A DNA stretch of 38,409 nucleotides. Source: Vulcanimicrobiia bacterium. Its GTDB lineage: Bacteria; Vulcanimicrobiota; Vulcanimicrobiia; Vulcanimicrobiales; Vulcanimicrobiaceae. The notes under the pieces were generated by a model. The model was not told the origin of the DNA and ran no database searches. It saw nothing but the letters and a program-made list of their open reading frames with translations. Below, one piece after another: positions 24,436-32,279 of the stretch (the first letter of the stretch is position 1; every line of letters starts with the position of its first letter). The DNA is taken from the NCBI GenBank assembly GCA_024281075.1, contig JAMXLK010000072.1:1-38409 (forward strand), written 5' to 3'. Both the position numbers and the translations under genes were made by a program.

Positions 24436-24452
24436 ACTTGTGTCACGCAAGT
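24436..24452. promoter_or_regulatory. Operator 2: second copy of the palindrome
   Basis: ACTTGTGTCACGCAAGT has the same ACTTG...CAAGT arms with one mismatch between its halves. It lies 34 bp from operator 1, about three helical turns. Confidence 0.75.
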
Positions 24453-24478
24453 AACAGTTCGAGAAAGTGAGAAACCCC

Positions 24479-25153
24479 ATGCTCGAAATCGTTCGAACCT
24501 TGACCATTGGTGCCACAGCCGGGGCGCTGTTTACCGCAGTTCTTACCTCGTTGCCCATCCGTCCGGGTTCGCGCCTCGCACTCGGCGCGGGCATCGGCAC
24601 CTGGATCGCGCTGGTTGTCGCGATCACGCTCTCCGGCGCGACGGCCAACATGCCGTTCGCCGTCCCCGTACTCTTCATGTTGCCGCTCGCCGTGGTGGGC
24701 CTCGCCGCAACGTCGTCGGCGGCGCGCTCGGCAATGATGGCGATTCCGATGACGCTCATCATCGCGCTCAATGGAATGCGCGTCCTCGGCGTTCTCATGC
24801 TGATCGCCGCCATCTCCGGTCAGATGAGCGGACCTTTTCCCTACTCTGCCGGCATCGGCGACATCATCACCGGCATTTTTGCCCTGCCCGTCGCACGTTT
24901 AGCCGCGCGAAATCCCGGTAGCGCGCGCGTTCTGGGATGGAATATCTTCGGCACGCTCGATCTCGTCGTGGCCGTGTCGCTGGGAGTGATTTATGCCAGA
25001 ACAGGTGAGACAACCGCGATGACGACGCTTCCCTGGTCAATGATTCCGTTAGTGCTCGTCCCGACATTCCTGATTGGTCACGCGCTCGTCTTCGCGCATC
25101 TACGCGAAGCAGCGACCGCCGGAGGCACTATTGCTCGTTTGGCGCGAGCATAG
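24479..25153 (+). CDS. Polytopic membrane protein, probable HxlR target
   Basis: ATG 24479 gives 224 residues; GTG 24467 is an alternative and neither has a strong ribosome-binding site. The sequence is almost all hydrophobic, with six to seven predicted membrane segments (for example GTWIALVVAITLSG, LIIALNGMRVLGVLMLIAA, LDLVVAVSLGVIYA, VLVPTFLIGHALVFAHL) and polar motifs RVLGVLML and YSAGIGDIITG between them. I do not recognise a named family. The shared control region with HxlR suggests induction by a small effector sensed by that regulator. Confidence 0.85.
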   Translation: MLEIVRTLTIGATAGALFTAVLTSLPIRPGSRLALGAGIGTWIALVVAITLSGATANMPFAVPVLFMLPLAVVGLAATSSAARSAMMAIPMTLIIALNGMRVLGVLMLIAAISGQMSGPFPYSAGIGDIITGIFALPVARLAARNPGSARVLGWNIFGTLDLVVAVSLGVIYARTGETTAMTTLPWSMIPLVLVPTFLIGHALVFAHLREAATAGGTIARLARA

Positions 25154-25180
25154 CCGCTTGTCGTTTAAGAAATGTTAATG

Positions 25181-25224
25181 GGGGAGGACGATGCGTTCGC
25201 AATGAAACGCATTGACTCGTTATG
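25181..25224 (+). promoter_or_regulatory. Ribosome-binding site set apart from its start by a hairpin
   Basis: GGGGAGGA (25181-25188) is 33 nt before ATG 25222, too far for normal initiation. ATGCGTT (25191-25197) can pair with AACGCAT (25206-25212); looping this out leaves about 12 nt. A four-codon ORF (25191-25205) and a start at 25202 overlap the element. Confidence 0.45.
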
Positions 25225-26184
25225 GCGAGCAGCACGAGTCCGATAAAAACCGTCGTGATTATCGTGAAGGAAAATCACACGTTCGATAATTACTTCGGAA
25301 CGTTTCCGGGTGCGAATGGCGATCCTACCCTGCCTCAGGCACCGAATCCGCCGAAGAGCGATCCAAGTCACACGCACGAAGCGTGGTTGCGCCGCAAGAC
25401 CGGGGCTGCTCGGTTAGGTTATAAAGAATCCGACATTCCTGCGTATTTTGCATACGCGCGGCAGTTCACGCTTTGCGACAATTATTTCACCGCGGTGGCG
25501 GGCCCGTCGACGCCCAATCATCTTATGCTCATTACGGCGGACTCGCCGCTGATCGATAATCCGCGAACGTATCGAGGGCAGCCCGACCAAACCTACGATC
25601 TGCCGTCGTTGCCCGATCAGCTCGATGCGGTGGGTCTCACGTGGGGCAGCTACACGAGCGGTTATCCGTTCACGTTGATAACGAAGCTCGGCACTCGCAA
25701 CATGAAGCCGCAAAGTGCCTTCGTGGGCGACGCTGCAGCCGGGCGGCTTCCAAACGTTTCGTGGATCTACGGGCCGTCAGGACTCGACGAGCATCCAGTC
25801 GCCAACGTGACCGATGGAGCGAACTGGACGGCCGGGCTCGTGGAAGCGGTTGCGGGCGGACCGCAGTGGGCAGAGTCGGCGATCTTTATAACGTGGGATG
25901 ATTGGGGAGGTTGGGTCGATCACGTCGATCCGCCGCTGCTCGAGACCTGGACCGACGGTACGCAGTTCTATCCCGGCGGCCGAGTCGGCTGCCTCGTCAT
26001 TAGTCCATATGCGCGTCACGGCTATGTGTCTTCCGCTCAACACACCCATGTCAGCCTTGTGAAATTTTGCGAAGTCACATTCGGCCTCGGCGCGCTCAAT
26101 CAGCGCGACGCCGCCTCCGATGGTATGGAAGATTGCTTCGATTTCACGAAGCCGCCAGATCTCACGCCGCCTCAGGCGCGCTGA
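25222..26184 (+). CDS. Phosphoesterase (PF04185) without signal peptide
   Basis: The 320-residue protein starts at ATG 25222; an in-frame TGA at 25213 rules out any earlier start. The catalytic motifs are VIIVKENHTFDNYFGTFPGA near the N-terminus, VAGPSTPNHLML, and FITWDDWGGWVDHVDPP with the His retained, followed by VGCLVISPYARHGYVS. It is the same superfamily as the lipoprotein at 22431-23798, but it is shorter and lacks any export signal, so it may be cytoplasmic or exported by other means. It overlaps the convergent VOC gene by 13 bp. Confidence 0.9.
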   Translation: MASSTSPIKTVVIIVKENHTFDNYFGTFPGANGDPTLPQAPNPPKSDPSHTHEAWLRRKTGAARLGYKESDIPAYFAYARQFTLCDNYFTAVAGPSTPNHLMLITADSPLIDNPRTYRGQPDQTYDLPSLPDQLDAVGLTWGSYTSGYPFTLITKLGTRNMKPQSAFVGDAAAGRLPNVSWIYGPSGLDEHPVANVTDGANWTAGLVEAVAGGPQWAESAIFITWDDWGGWVDHVDPPLLETWTDGTQFYPGGRVGCLVISPYARHGYVSSAQHTHVSLVKFCEVTFGLGALNQRDAASDGMEDCFDFTKPPDLTPPQAR

Positions 26185-26543
26185 CCGCGATAGGTGGCGA
26201 TCTGCCAAACGTTACCACCCGGGTCTTCGATCATGGCACGACGGTCGCCGTAGAACATATCGGCCGGCTCTTCGATAGACGTTGCTCCCGACGCAAGCGC
26301 GCGCCGATACGTTGCATCCGCGTCCTCGACGTAAAGATAGAGAAAACTCGTCGTCGCTTCCCGCGGTCCTGCGCCGCTCACCATAACGATCGAATCGCCG
26401 ATTTGAATCTCTGAAGGCCGCTCGCCGGCGAAGTCTCCGCTTGCGTCAAAGACGTCCTTCAGAAACTGCACGAGGCTCGCGGGATCGCGAGCTACCAGCC
26501 GCGGCGTAATGCTATGCCAACCTTCCGGCTTCCATTCAGGCAT
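26172..26543 (-). CDS. VOC family protein (glyoxalase/PhnB-like)
   Basis: GAGGTG 7 nt before ATG 26543 sets the start; the product is 123 residues, normal for a single VOC protein. Two beta-alpha-beta-beta-beta modules are visible: SITPRLVARDPASLVQFLKD with EIQIGDSIVMV, then FLYLYVEDADATYRRALASG with DRRAMIEDPGGNVWQIAT. The pattern is that of PhnB-like members, which may act as metal-dependent lyases, isomerases or resistance proteins. No substrate can be inferred. The last 13 bp overlap the convergent phosphoesterase gene. Confidence 0.9.
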   Translation of the reverse strand: MPEWKPEGWHSITPRLVARDPASLVQFLKDVFDASGDFAGERPSEIQIGDSIVMVSGAGPREATTSFLYLYVEDADATYRRALASGATSIEEPADMFYGDRRAMIEDPGGNVWQIATYRGQRA

Positions 26544-26601
26544 TTGATTTCACCTCATGCGCTGCCGATTGACGGCGCGCCGGCTTGGGGAACGTGTCCG
26601 T

Positions 26602-26865
26602 ATGCCTAAGAAACATCGATATACCGAAAAAGAACATCGCCAAGTCGAGCATATCAAAGAAAGCGAAGAGTCGCGAGGGCACTCGCCCGAGGAGGCTGAG
26701 GCCATCGGCTATGCCACGGTCAACAAGCAGAATCCGGCGCGACATCGCTACACTGCAAAAGAGAAGCGGCAGGCCGAGCACATTATGGAATCCGAGGAGG
26801 CCCGCGGAAAATCTGAAGACGAGGCCAAACGCATCGCGTACGCTACAGTGAACAAACGCTCTTAA
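26602..26865 (+). CDS. Small charged protein with two tandem 'YTxKExRQxEHI...ATVNK' repeats
   Basis: ATG 26602 gives 87 residues. Two copies of a ~40-residue unit follow each other: RYTEKEHRQVEHIKESEESR...YATVNK and RYTAKEKRQAEHIMESEEAR...YATVNK. The unit (Q-x-E-H-I-x-E-S-x-E-x-R-G-x-S-x-x-E-A-x-x-I-A-x-x-T-V-N-K) is common in small bacterial proteins often labelled plasmid stabilisation or Rho-N-like, usually as one copy. It is highly charged, helical and cytoplasmic; a nucleic-acid-binding role is possible but unproven. It diverges from the VOC gene with 58 bp between starts. Confidence 0.82.
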   Translation: MPKKHRYTEKEHRQVEHIKESEESRGHSPEEAEAIGYATVNKQNPARHRYTAKEKRQAEHIMESEEARGKSEDEAKRIAYATVNKRS

Positions 26866-27060
26866 TGGGTGGTAATGAACGCGAGCGTGACGCGCCTCAC
26901 GTTAAGCCTTCCTTTAAGTAAGTAACGTTTTCCGTAACACAATTGGGAGCGCGAGCTCTCGCGACGGTTTCGTTCACAGAATGCTAAGGCGTATTTACAT
27001 AGCCTTAATGCGTTGTGTTCTATAGTTACTGGCATAGCGATTCGTCCTTGGAGGTACGCC

Positions 27061-28095
27061 ATGCACGCACAACGTCTTATTCCAGTCGCGTTTGCGATCG
27101 CGACTGCCGCATGCTCGCAGCAGCAGAGCACCTTACCCGGATCGAGCGCGTCGTTCCCGTCAGCGGGAACGCAGGCGCCTATGGGAAGCTACACAAAGAG
27201 CGTCTTCGTACGCGGCACCGACAGGCGCTATAATCCCGACCCTATCGTTTGGGTTAACGGTTTTCTCTTCGTCGCCTACCAAAATGCTACCGGAGCGGAC
27301 GGGAGCGGCGGAGACAGTACGATCGTGCAATACAGTCGCAAAGGCAAAGCCATTGCGGCGATTAAAGTGCCCGGCCGCTGCGACGGAATGCGCTGGAACC
27401 CTTACACGAATATCATGTGGATTACCGTTAACGAGGACGCGAACAGCTCGATGTTCACCTGGGATCCGACGTCGGGCTCGGTCGCGCATTACACATTTTC
27501 GTCGGCCAAGCACGGCGGCGGTTATGACGATCTCGCGTTCAGTAACGGGATGGCCTTTATCGCGGCATCGAATCCGAAGCTGTCAAAAAAGGGGATCAAC
27601 AAGCATCCGGCGATCGTAAGCGTCGCCTTGAACGGCAGCGTCGCTCAAGTCACGCCCGTGCTCATGGGAGATGCGAAGGCCACCGATATTACCAGCGGGC
27701 AGACGGTGACGCTGAATTTGACCGACCCTGATTCCATGACGGTCGCACCGAACGGCGATGTGGTCCTCGTATCCCAAGCCGACTCGGAGATCGTCTGGGT
27801 TCACTCCGCGGGTTCACCGTCACAAACAGTCTCAAGACTGCTCGTCGGTACGCAGCTCGACGATACGGTGTATGCGACGCAGAGCCATGGTCTGCTGTAC
27901 GTCGCCGACGCTAAGCGCAACATCATCTACACGGTTTCGGGCCGGTACCAGTCAGGCGCTCTCTACACCGAAGCGCCGAAGGATTCGGGAGTCCGCGCCT
28001 TCGTCGGTAAAGTCGACCCAATCTATGGAAGTATCACGCCCATTATGAGCGGTTTCGGAAGTCCGACCGGGCTGTTATTCGTGCCCACCAGGTAA
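27061..28095 (+). CDS. Propeller-like lipoprotein
   Basis: GGAGG 6 nt before ATG 27061 sets the start; 344 residues. The signal has lipobox T-A-A-C with Cys18. The mature part contains propeller-type strands (DPIVWVNGFLFVAYQN, CDGMRWNPYTNIMWITVNE, DDLAFSNGMAFIAASNP, DSMTVAPNGDVVLVSQADSEIVWV, GLLYVADAKRNIIYTV), ending FGSPTGLLFVP. This is an NHL/SMP-30-like beta-propeller exported to the cell surface; ligand unknown. The 195 bp upstream holds a 6-bp inverted repeat TAAGGC/GCCTTA (26985-27007) that may be a regulatory site. Confidence 0.83.
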   Translation: MHAQRLIPVAFAIATAACSQQQSTLPGSSASFPSAGTQAPMGSYTKSVFVRGTDRRYNPDPIVWVNGFLFVAYQNATGADGSGGDSTIVQYSRKGKAIAAIKVPGRCDGMRWNPYTNIMWITVNEDANSSMFTWDPTSGSVAHYTFSSAKHGGGYDDLAFSNGMAFIAASNPKLSKKGINKHPAIVSVALNGSVAQVTPVLMGDAKATDITSGQTVTLNLTDPDSMTVAPNGDVVLVSQADSEIVWVHSAGSPSQTVSRLLVGTQLDDTVYATQSHGLLYVADAKRNIIYTVSGRYQSGALYTEAPKDSGVRAFVGKVDPIYGSITPIMSGFGSPTGLLFVPTR

Positions 28096-28187
28096 CGCAT
28101 CCAACGTTTCCGTCTGCAGGTGAGGACAAACGGGGTTCAGAGTTTCTTCACACTTGCATCTTACTTTGGCCTCCTGAAGGAGACACC

Positions 28188-29438
28188 ATGAAAAAGCGCT
28201 TTCTCGGCATAGCGACCGTCAGCGCCATGCTGGCCCTCGCTCTATCTGCCTGTAACAGCGGTTCGCAGATGGGCGGTACCGGCATGACGCCGTCAACGTC
28301 GACGGTCTACAATAGCAACGGCCAAGGCGGCAACGGCCAAGGCGGAAACGGTCAAGGCGGCAACGGCCAAGGCGGCAACGGCCAAGGCGGCGGCTGCCAA
28401 AACGAACAAGGCAACGGTGGTTTTCCCCGTCGCGGAGACATGACGATCTCGGACCAATTCAATAACCGCGTGATCGAGATCAATCCGCCTTCGCACAAAG
28501 TCGTGTGGAGCTTCGGCGGTTCCTCGACCGCCGGTCCCGACACGGTCGTCGGCGTGAACGACGCCCAGGCCGTCGGCTGCTTCATCTTAATGGCCGGCAC
28601 CGGAGTGCCGGCGAACAGTCCGCCGTTTGAGCCCGGATGCGGCAACGGATGTCCGGACAACCGCGTCATGCTCGTCAACGAGCATAAGAAAATCGTCTGG
28701 CAATACGGTCAGGCGGGCGTATCCGGAAGCGGCCCAGACCAGCTGAACACGCCGGTTCAAAACACGTTCTTGCCGAACGGCCACGTTTTGATCACGGATC
28801 AGGCGAACGAACGCGTGATCGAGGTAACGCGCCACAAGAAGATCGTTTGGCAATATGGTACGACCGGCGTCAGCGGCAACGGCGCGGACCAATTGAACAA
28901 CCCGAACAGCGCGGAACTGCTCAAGAACGGCCATATCCTGATCGCCGACGAGAGCAACAACCGCGTGATCGAAGTCGACCGGGGCAAGAACATCGTATGG
29001 CAGTACCCCGTGACGACCAATACGAGCTTATTGAACGGTGCGGCATTTGCCAGCCGCCTATCTAACGGCAACACGTTGATCACCGACTCCGGGAACAATC
29101 GTATCATTGAGATCGACAGCAATAGTAACGTCGTCTGGACGTATTCTACGATTCAATCGGGTGGCGTCAGCAATCCGCTGCCCACGCGGGCAGTGCGCTT
29201 ACGTAACGGCGACACGCTGATCAGCAATCAATTCAACGACGTCGTGATTCAGGTTCGCAAGTCGGGCTCGACCGGCGGAACGATCGTCTTTACCCAAGGC
29301 ACCCTCGCGGTGCCCGGCAACGGATTCAATCAGCTCAACGCGCCGTACGATGCCAAGATCGTCGGCGATTGGACGGGCTTGACGAATCCCGGTCGCGGCG
29401 AAGGCGGCGACGCCGGCGGTATCCCGATCAAAGACTAG
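28188..29438 (+). CDS. Lipoprotein with NGQGG repeats and ASST/NHL-like propeller
   Basis: AAGGAG 6 nt upstream of ATG 28188 sets the start; 416 residues. Lipobox LSAC, Cys22. A linker of five NGQGG pentads (residues 44-68) joins to a propeller with at least six repeats of the form N-G-[DHN]-x-L-I-[ST]-D-x-x-N-x-R-V-I-E-[VI]-x...I-V-W-Q-Y-G (for example GHVLITDQANERVIEV, GHILIADESNNRVIEVD, GNTLITDSGNNRIIEID). This resembles arylsulfotransferase-like propellers, but I see no catalytic His to assign activity. A CTCC-TGAA-GGAG mini-hairpin (28171-28182) includes the ribosome-binding site. Confidence 0.88.
   Translation: MKKRFLGIATVSAMLALALSACNSGSQMGGTGMTPSTSTVYNSNGQGGNGQGGNGQGGNGQGGNGQGGGCQNEQGNGGFPRRGDMTISDQFNNRVIEINPPSHKVVWSFGGSSTAGPDTVVGVNDAQAVGCFILMAGTGVPANSPPFEPGCGNGCPDNRVMLVNEHKKIVWQYGQAGVSGSGPDQLNTPVQNTFLPNGHVLITDQANERVIEVTRHKKIVWQYGTTGVSGNGADQLNNPNSAELLKNGHILIADESNNRVIEVDRGKNIVWQYPVTTNTSLLNGAAFASRLSNGNTLITDSGNNRIIEIDSNSNVVWTYSTIQSGGVSNPLPTRAVRLRNGDTLISNQFNDVVIQVRKSGSTGGTIVFTQGTLAVPGNGFNQLNAPYDAKIVGDWTGLTNPGRGEGGDAGGIPIKD
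28317..28391 (+). repeat. Five 15-bp coding repeats (NGQGG)
   Basis: Five in-frame copies of AACGGCCAAGGCGGC-like units with one or two silent changes. They encode a flexible linker between the lipid anchor and the propeller. Confidence 0.9.
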
Positions 29439-29460
29439 TCACCTCGCAGATCCGATCCAA

Positions 29461-29498
29461 GCACGGCTTCGCATTCGCGAGGCCGTGCATTTTATTTT
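29461..29498 (+). terminator. Intrinsic terminator after the NGQGG lipoprotein
   Basis: GCACGGCTTCGC (29461-29472) pairs with GCGAGGCCGTGC (29477-29488), one G-U, around ATTC, then ATTTTATTTT. The tract overlaps the stop codon of the convergent TMEM175 gene. Confidence 0.88.
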
Positions 29499-30088
29499 CG
29501 ATTGATGTCGATGAGAGGCTCGAGGCGGCGATCGGGGACGAACCAGATGATCGCGACCGTGATGATGATCACGTCGGAAACGAGCGTTGAAAAGAACGCC
29601 GCGCCGATCGCGACGACGTAGAGCAACATCGAAACGTTCCCTTTGACGTCCCGCGCCAGCGCCTTAGCAAAGGCCGAGTCGGGCCCGTTGACGGCGATCA
29701 GCGCGCGCTGCAGTATCGCATAAGCGACGCCATCCATGAGAAAGACGGCGGCATAGAGTGCCGTCGGACCGACGGCGCTCGGGTTTCTTCCCAGCCACGC
29801 CGTCGAAAACGGAACCAGCGATAGCCAAAACAGGAGATTGAAGTTGGCCCACATCGCGCGGCCGTCGACGCCGCGGCTCGCGCGCAGCATGTGGTGGTGG
29901 TTATTCCAATAAATCGCGATGAAAACAAAGCTCACGGCGTACGTCGCGATCGACGGCAGCGCACCGGTGAGCGAGCGAAGGTCCGTCCCGAGCGGTGGCC
30001 GCAGTTCGAGCACCATGATGGTGATAATCACCGCGAAGACACCGTCGCTGAAGGCTTCGAGCCGATTCGTTTCGGCGGCAAATCTCAT
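29492..30088 (-). CDS. TMEM175-family (DUF1211) putative potassium channel
   Basis: The 198-residue protein has the family motif R-L-E-A-F-S-D-G-V-F-A-V-I-I-T-I-M near its N-terminus, then ELRPP, a second segment FVFIAIYWNNHHHMLR and a total of six hydrophobic helices, the normal bacterial TMEM175 layout. Related proteins form tetrameric potassium channels. Only one copy of the channel repeat is present, as is usual for bacterial members. No Shine-Dalgarno sequence precedes ATG 30088; TACGCT six bases upstream could be the -10 of a leaderless mRNA. Confidence 0.9.
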   Translation of the reverse strand: MRFAAETNRLEAFSDGVFAVIITIMVLELRPPLGTDLRSLTGALPSIATYAVSFVFIAIYWNNHHHMLRASRGVDGRAMWANFNLLFWLSLVPFSTAWLGRNPSAVGPTALYAAVFLMDGVAYAILQRALIAVNGPDSAFAKALARDVKGNVSMLLYVVAIGAAFFSTLVSDVIIITVAIIWFVPDRRLEPLIDINRK

Positions 30089-30141
30089 AACGGGAGCGTA
30101 ACACGTTCGGCTTCAGAAAGTCTTCATGAGCGGCTCTTAGA

Positions 30142-30180
30142 ATGCGGTAGCCGCATCTGCTGAAACGGAGATTTCCGCAT
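30142..30180 (+). promoter_or_regulatory. Possible alternative-pairing element at the 30179 start
   Basis: ATGCGG (30142-30147) can pair with CCGCAT at 30151-30156 or with an identical CCGCAT at 30175-30180 that includes the start codon. The two folds exclude each other. Confidence 0.3.
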
Positions 30181-31342
30181 GTCGAAGCTCAATACGATCC
30201 CGGCGCTGTTGGTGCCGTTCGCGCTTACTGTGATTCTGGCTGCCTGTTCCTCGTCGTCGACCACGCAAATCACACCGTCGGCCCCCGGCGCGCCGATGCG
30301 ACAAACGATCTCGCCGCTCTCGGGCACGCTGGGACCGATCGTCCAGCCGAAGATGCCCGGTGAGATCCTCGGCTTCGACATCGATCAGCACGGCAACGAC
30401 GGTTTGCTCGCGAACTATCGCGATCTCCAGGGAGGCGTTACCGAAGCCACCGTCGAGCGATTCGATCAGCGCAGCGGGAAGATCACCAAAATGGTCGTCA
30501 AGACCAAAAGCCCGAGTGCAAGTTACGCGATTTTCGGCATCGTGGGGCACGACGTCGGTTTTATCGACGAAGGCGCCGGGACGTACGAGCTCATGAATCC
30601 CGTTAGCGCCGGAAAGATTACGGGCACGTGGACTCCGCCGATTCCCTTTATCGTTAGTCAGATTGCGGAAAATCAAAGCTCTTCAACGTCGGTGATGCTG
30701 GGCTACGACAAGCGCTACGGATCGTTTCCGACCGCGATCGTCGTCGCCGACGTGTTGAAAGCGTCCGGCGACACCGTGATCGGGCTCGATCAAAACCTTT
30801 TTGGAACCGGCAACGTCCCCACCATCGCACAAGACGTCGCGACGAATCAGGCGGTCGTCACCGGCGGAAACAGCGCGCCTTTCACCCATCCCTCGATCGG
30901 GATCGTGGATCTTGCGAAAGGGAAGGTGAGTTCGTTTACGGCGCTCGGTGAGGGTTCCATCAACTCCGTCGCCGTGGATCCGAAGACCGGTACGGCGTGC
31001 ACCGTTACCAACTTGGATGAAGGGCTCGAGTTCTACAAGATTAAGTCGCAGTCGGGTTTCGAGGTCTTCATTCCAAACAACGGCAGTCAGCTCCAAAGCG
31101 GCTCGCAAGTCGCGATGGATCCCATTCACGGGCTCTGCATCGTGACGCAGCCGGTATCAACCGGTCAAGGCACGCAGCAGAGTGCGATCTGGGTCTACGA
31201 CGAGAAGGGCAATCTGCAGGAAGGAATCTCGGGATTCAACTTCTGGTTTGGTGCGGGCCTTGCGATCGATCCCGCGAAGCGCCGGGGCTACGTGCTCAAT
31301 CCGCGGCCCGGGTATCTTACGCTGACGGGCTTTACCTACTGA
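30179..31342 (+). CDS. Propeller-like lipoprotein
   Basis: GGAG lies 9 nt before ATG 30179; 387 residues. The lipobox is LAAC with Cys23. The mature region has repeated strand motifs (EILGFDIDQHGNDGLLANYR, GVTEATVERFDQRSGKIT, SIGIVDLAKGKVSSF, INSVAVDPKTGTACTVTNLD, SAIWVYDEKGNLQ, AGLAIDPAKRRGYVL), consistent with a six- or seven-bladed propeller. It has only a few cysteines outside the lipobox, unlike the 10119 family. Exported and lipid-anchored; ligand unknown. Confidence 0.82.
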   Translation: MSKLNTIPALLVPFALTVILAACSSSSTTQITPSAPGAPMRQTISPLSGTLGPIVQPKMPGEILGFDIDQHGNDGLLANYRDLQGGVTEATVERFDQRSGKITKMVVKTKSPSASYAIFGIVGHDVGFIDEGAGTYELMNPVSAGKITGTWTPPIPFIVSQIAENQSSSTSVMLGYDKRYGSFPTAIVVADVLKASGDTVIGLDQNLFGTGNVPTIAQDVATNQAVVTGGNSAPFTHPSIGIVDLAKGKVSSFTALGEGSINSVAVDPKTGTACTVTNLDEGLEFYKIKSQSGFEVFIPNNGSQLQSGSQVAMDPIHGLCIVTQPVSTGQGTQQSAIWVYDEKGNLQEGISGFNFWFGAGLAIDPAKRRGYVLNPRPGYLTLTGFTY

Positions 31343-31352
31343 AGACTTCGCA

Positions 31353-32279
31353 TTAACTTCGGGCGGCAGCGGCCGCGCTGGTACCCGGTGCTATTTCGCC
31401 GCGGCTCGTCGACGTTCGCATCGATCCGTAGCGGCGCGCGTACACGTGCGTGAATTCGGCTCCGAGTAACATAATTTGCGCGGAATAATTGACCCAAATG
31501 AGAAAGACGACGATGCCGCCGAAGCTGCCGTAACCCGATGAGACGCCGGCGCGACCGAGATACCATCCCAGCAAAAACTGACCGATAACGAAAAGCAGCG
31601 CCGAGACCGCGGCGCCGGCCCAAACGTCGCGCCACGCGATGCGGCATTCCGGCAGAAACTCGAACATCAAGGCGAACAACGCCGTAACGAGTGCCAACGA
31701 TACCACAAAATCAAGGACTTTGAGCAACAGGGGAAACCCGACGAAAACGTGAGCGAGCGCGGTGCCCGCTACCGTCAGCAAGGAATTGATCCCGAGCAAA
31801 ACCAGCAGCATAAATGCGATCACGAGCACGGTTCCAAACGAGAGCAACCGCTCTTTCACCGTTTCCATCAACGTACGTTTCTGTGGAGTAACGTCCCAGA
31901 CGGTGTTGAGCGCTTCTTGCACGGCTGAGAATAGGCCGACTGCGGCGACGACGAAGAGCGCCCAGCCGATGATTTGCGATAGTAGACCGGCCTTGCGCTG
32001 TGCGAACGTTGCCGACACGATGGATTGGATTCCGTGGGCCGCCGACGGTCCCGCCGTGGTGCCCATATAGTTATAAAGCTCGTTGAGCAGCGCCTGATGG
32101 CGGCCTAGGAAGAAACCGGCAATTTCAACGACGATGATGATCAACGGCGCAACGGCGAACAGCGTGAAATACGCGATCGCCGCCGCGAGCCATTGCGCCT
32201 TGTGCCGCTGGAATTCCGAAAAGGTTTCTTTCGCGAGCGGGACTACGTTCGAGACTGCTTGGCGCGCCGGCGTGCCCAT
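31353..32279 (-). CDS. YihY/BrkB family membrane protein
   Basis: ATG 32279 has GGAGG 7 nt upstream and gives 308 residues, the family norm. Typical features are WLAAAIAYFTLFAVAPLIIIVV, the AQRKAGLLSQIIGWALF segment, LDFVVSLALVTALFALMFEFLPE and GSFGGIVVFLIWVNYSAQIMLLGAEFTHVY near the end; six membrane helices are expected. The family includes BrkB and the former 'RNase BN', but its function is not settled. It overlaps the upstream Holin-X gene by 37 bp, so the two are co-translated. Confidence 0.93.
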   Translation of the reverse strand: MGTPARQAVSNVVPLAKETFSEFQRHKAQWLAAAIAYFTLFAVAPLIIIVVEIAGFFLGRHQALLNELYNYMGTTAGPSAAHGIQSIVSATFAQRKAGLLSQIIGWALFVVAAVGLFSAVQEALNTVWDVTPQKRTLMETVKERLLSFGTVLVIAFMLLVLLGINSLLTVAGTALAHVFVGFPLLLKVLDFVVSLALVTALFALMFEFLPECRIAWRDVWAGAAVSALLFVIGQFLLGWYLGRAGVSSGYGSFGGIVVFLIWVNYSAQIMLLGAEFTHVYARRYGSMRTSTSRGEIAPGTSAAAAARS

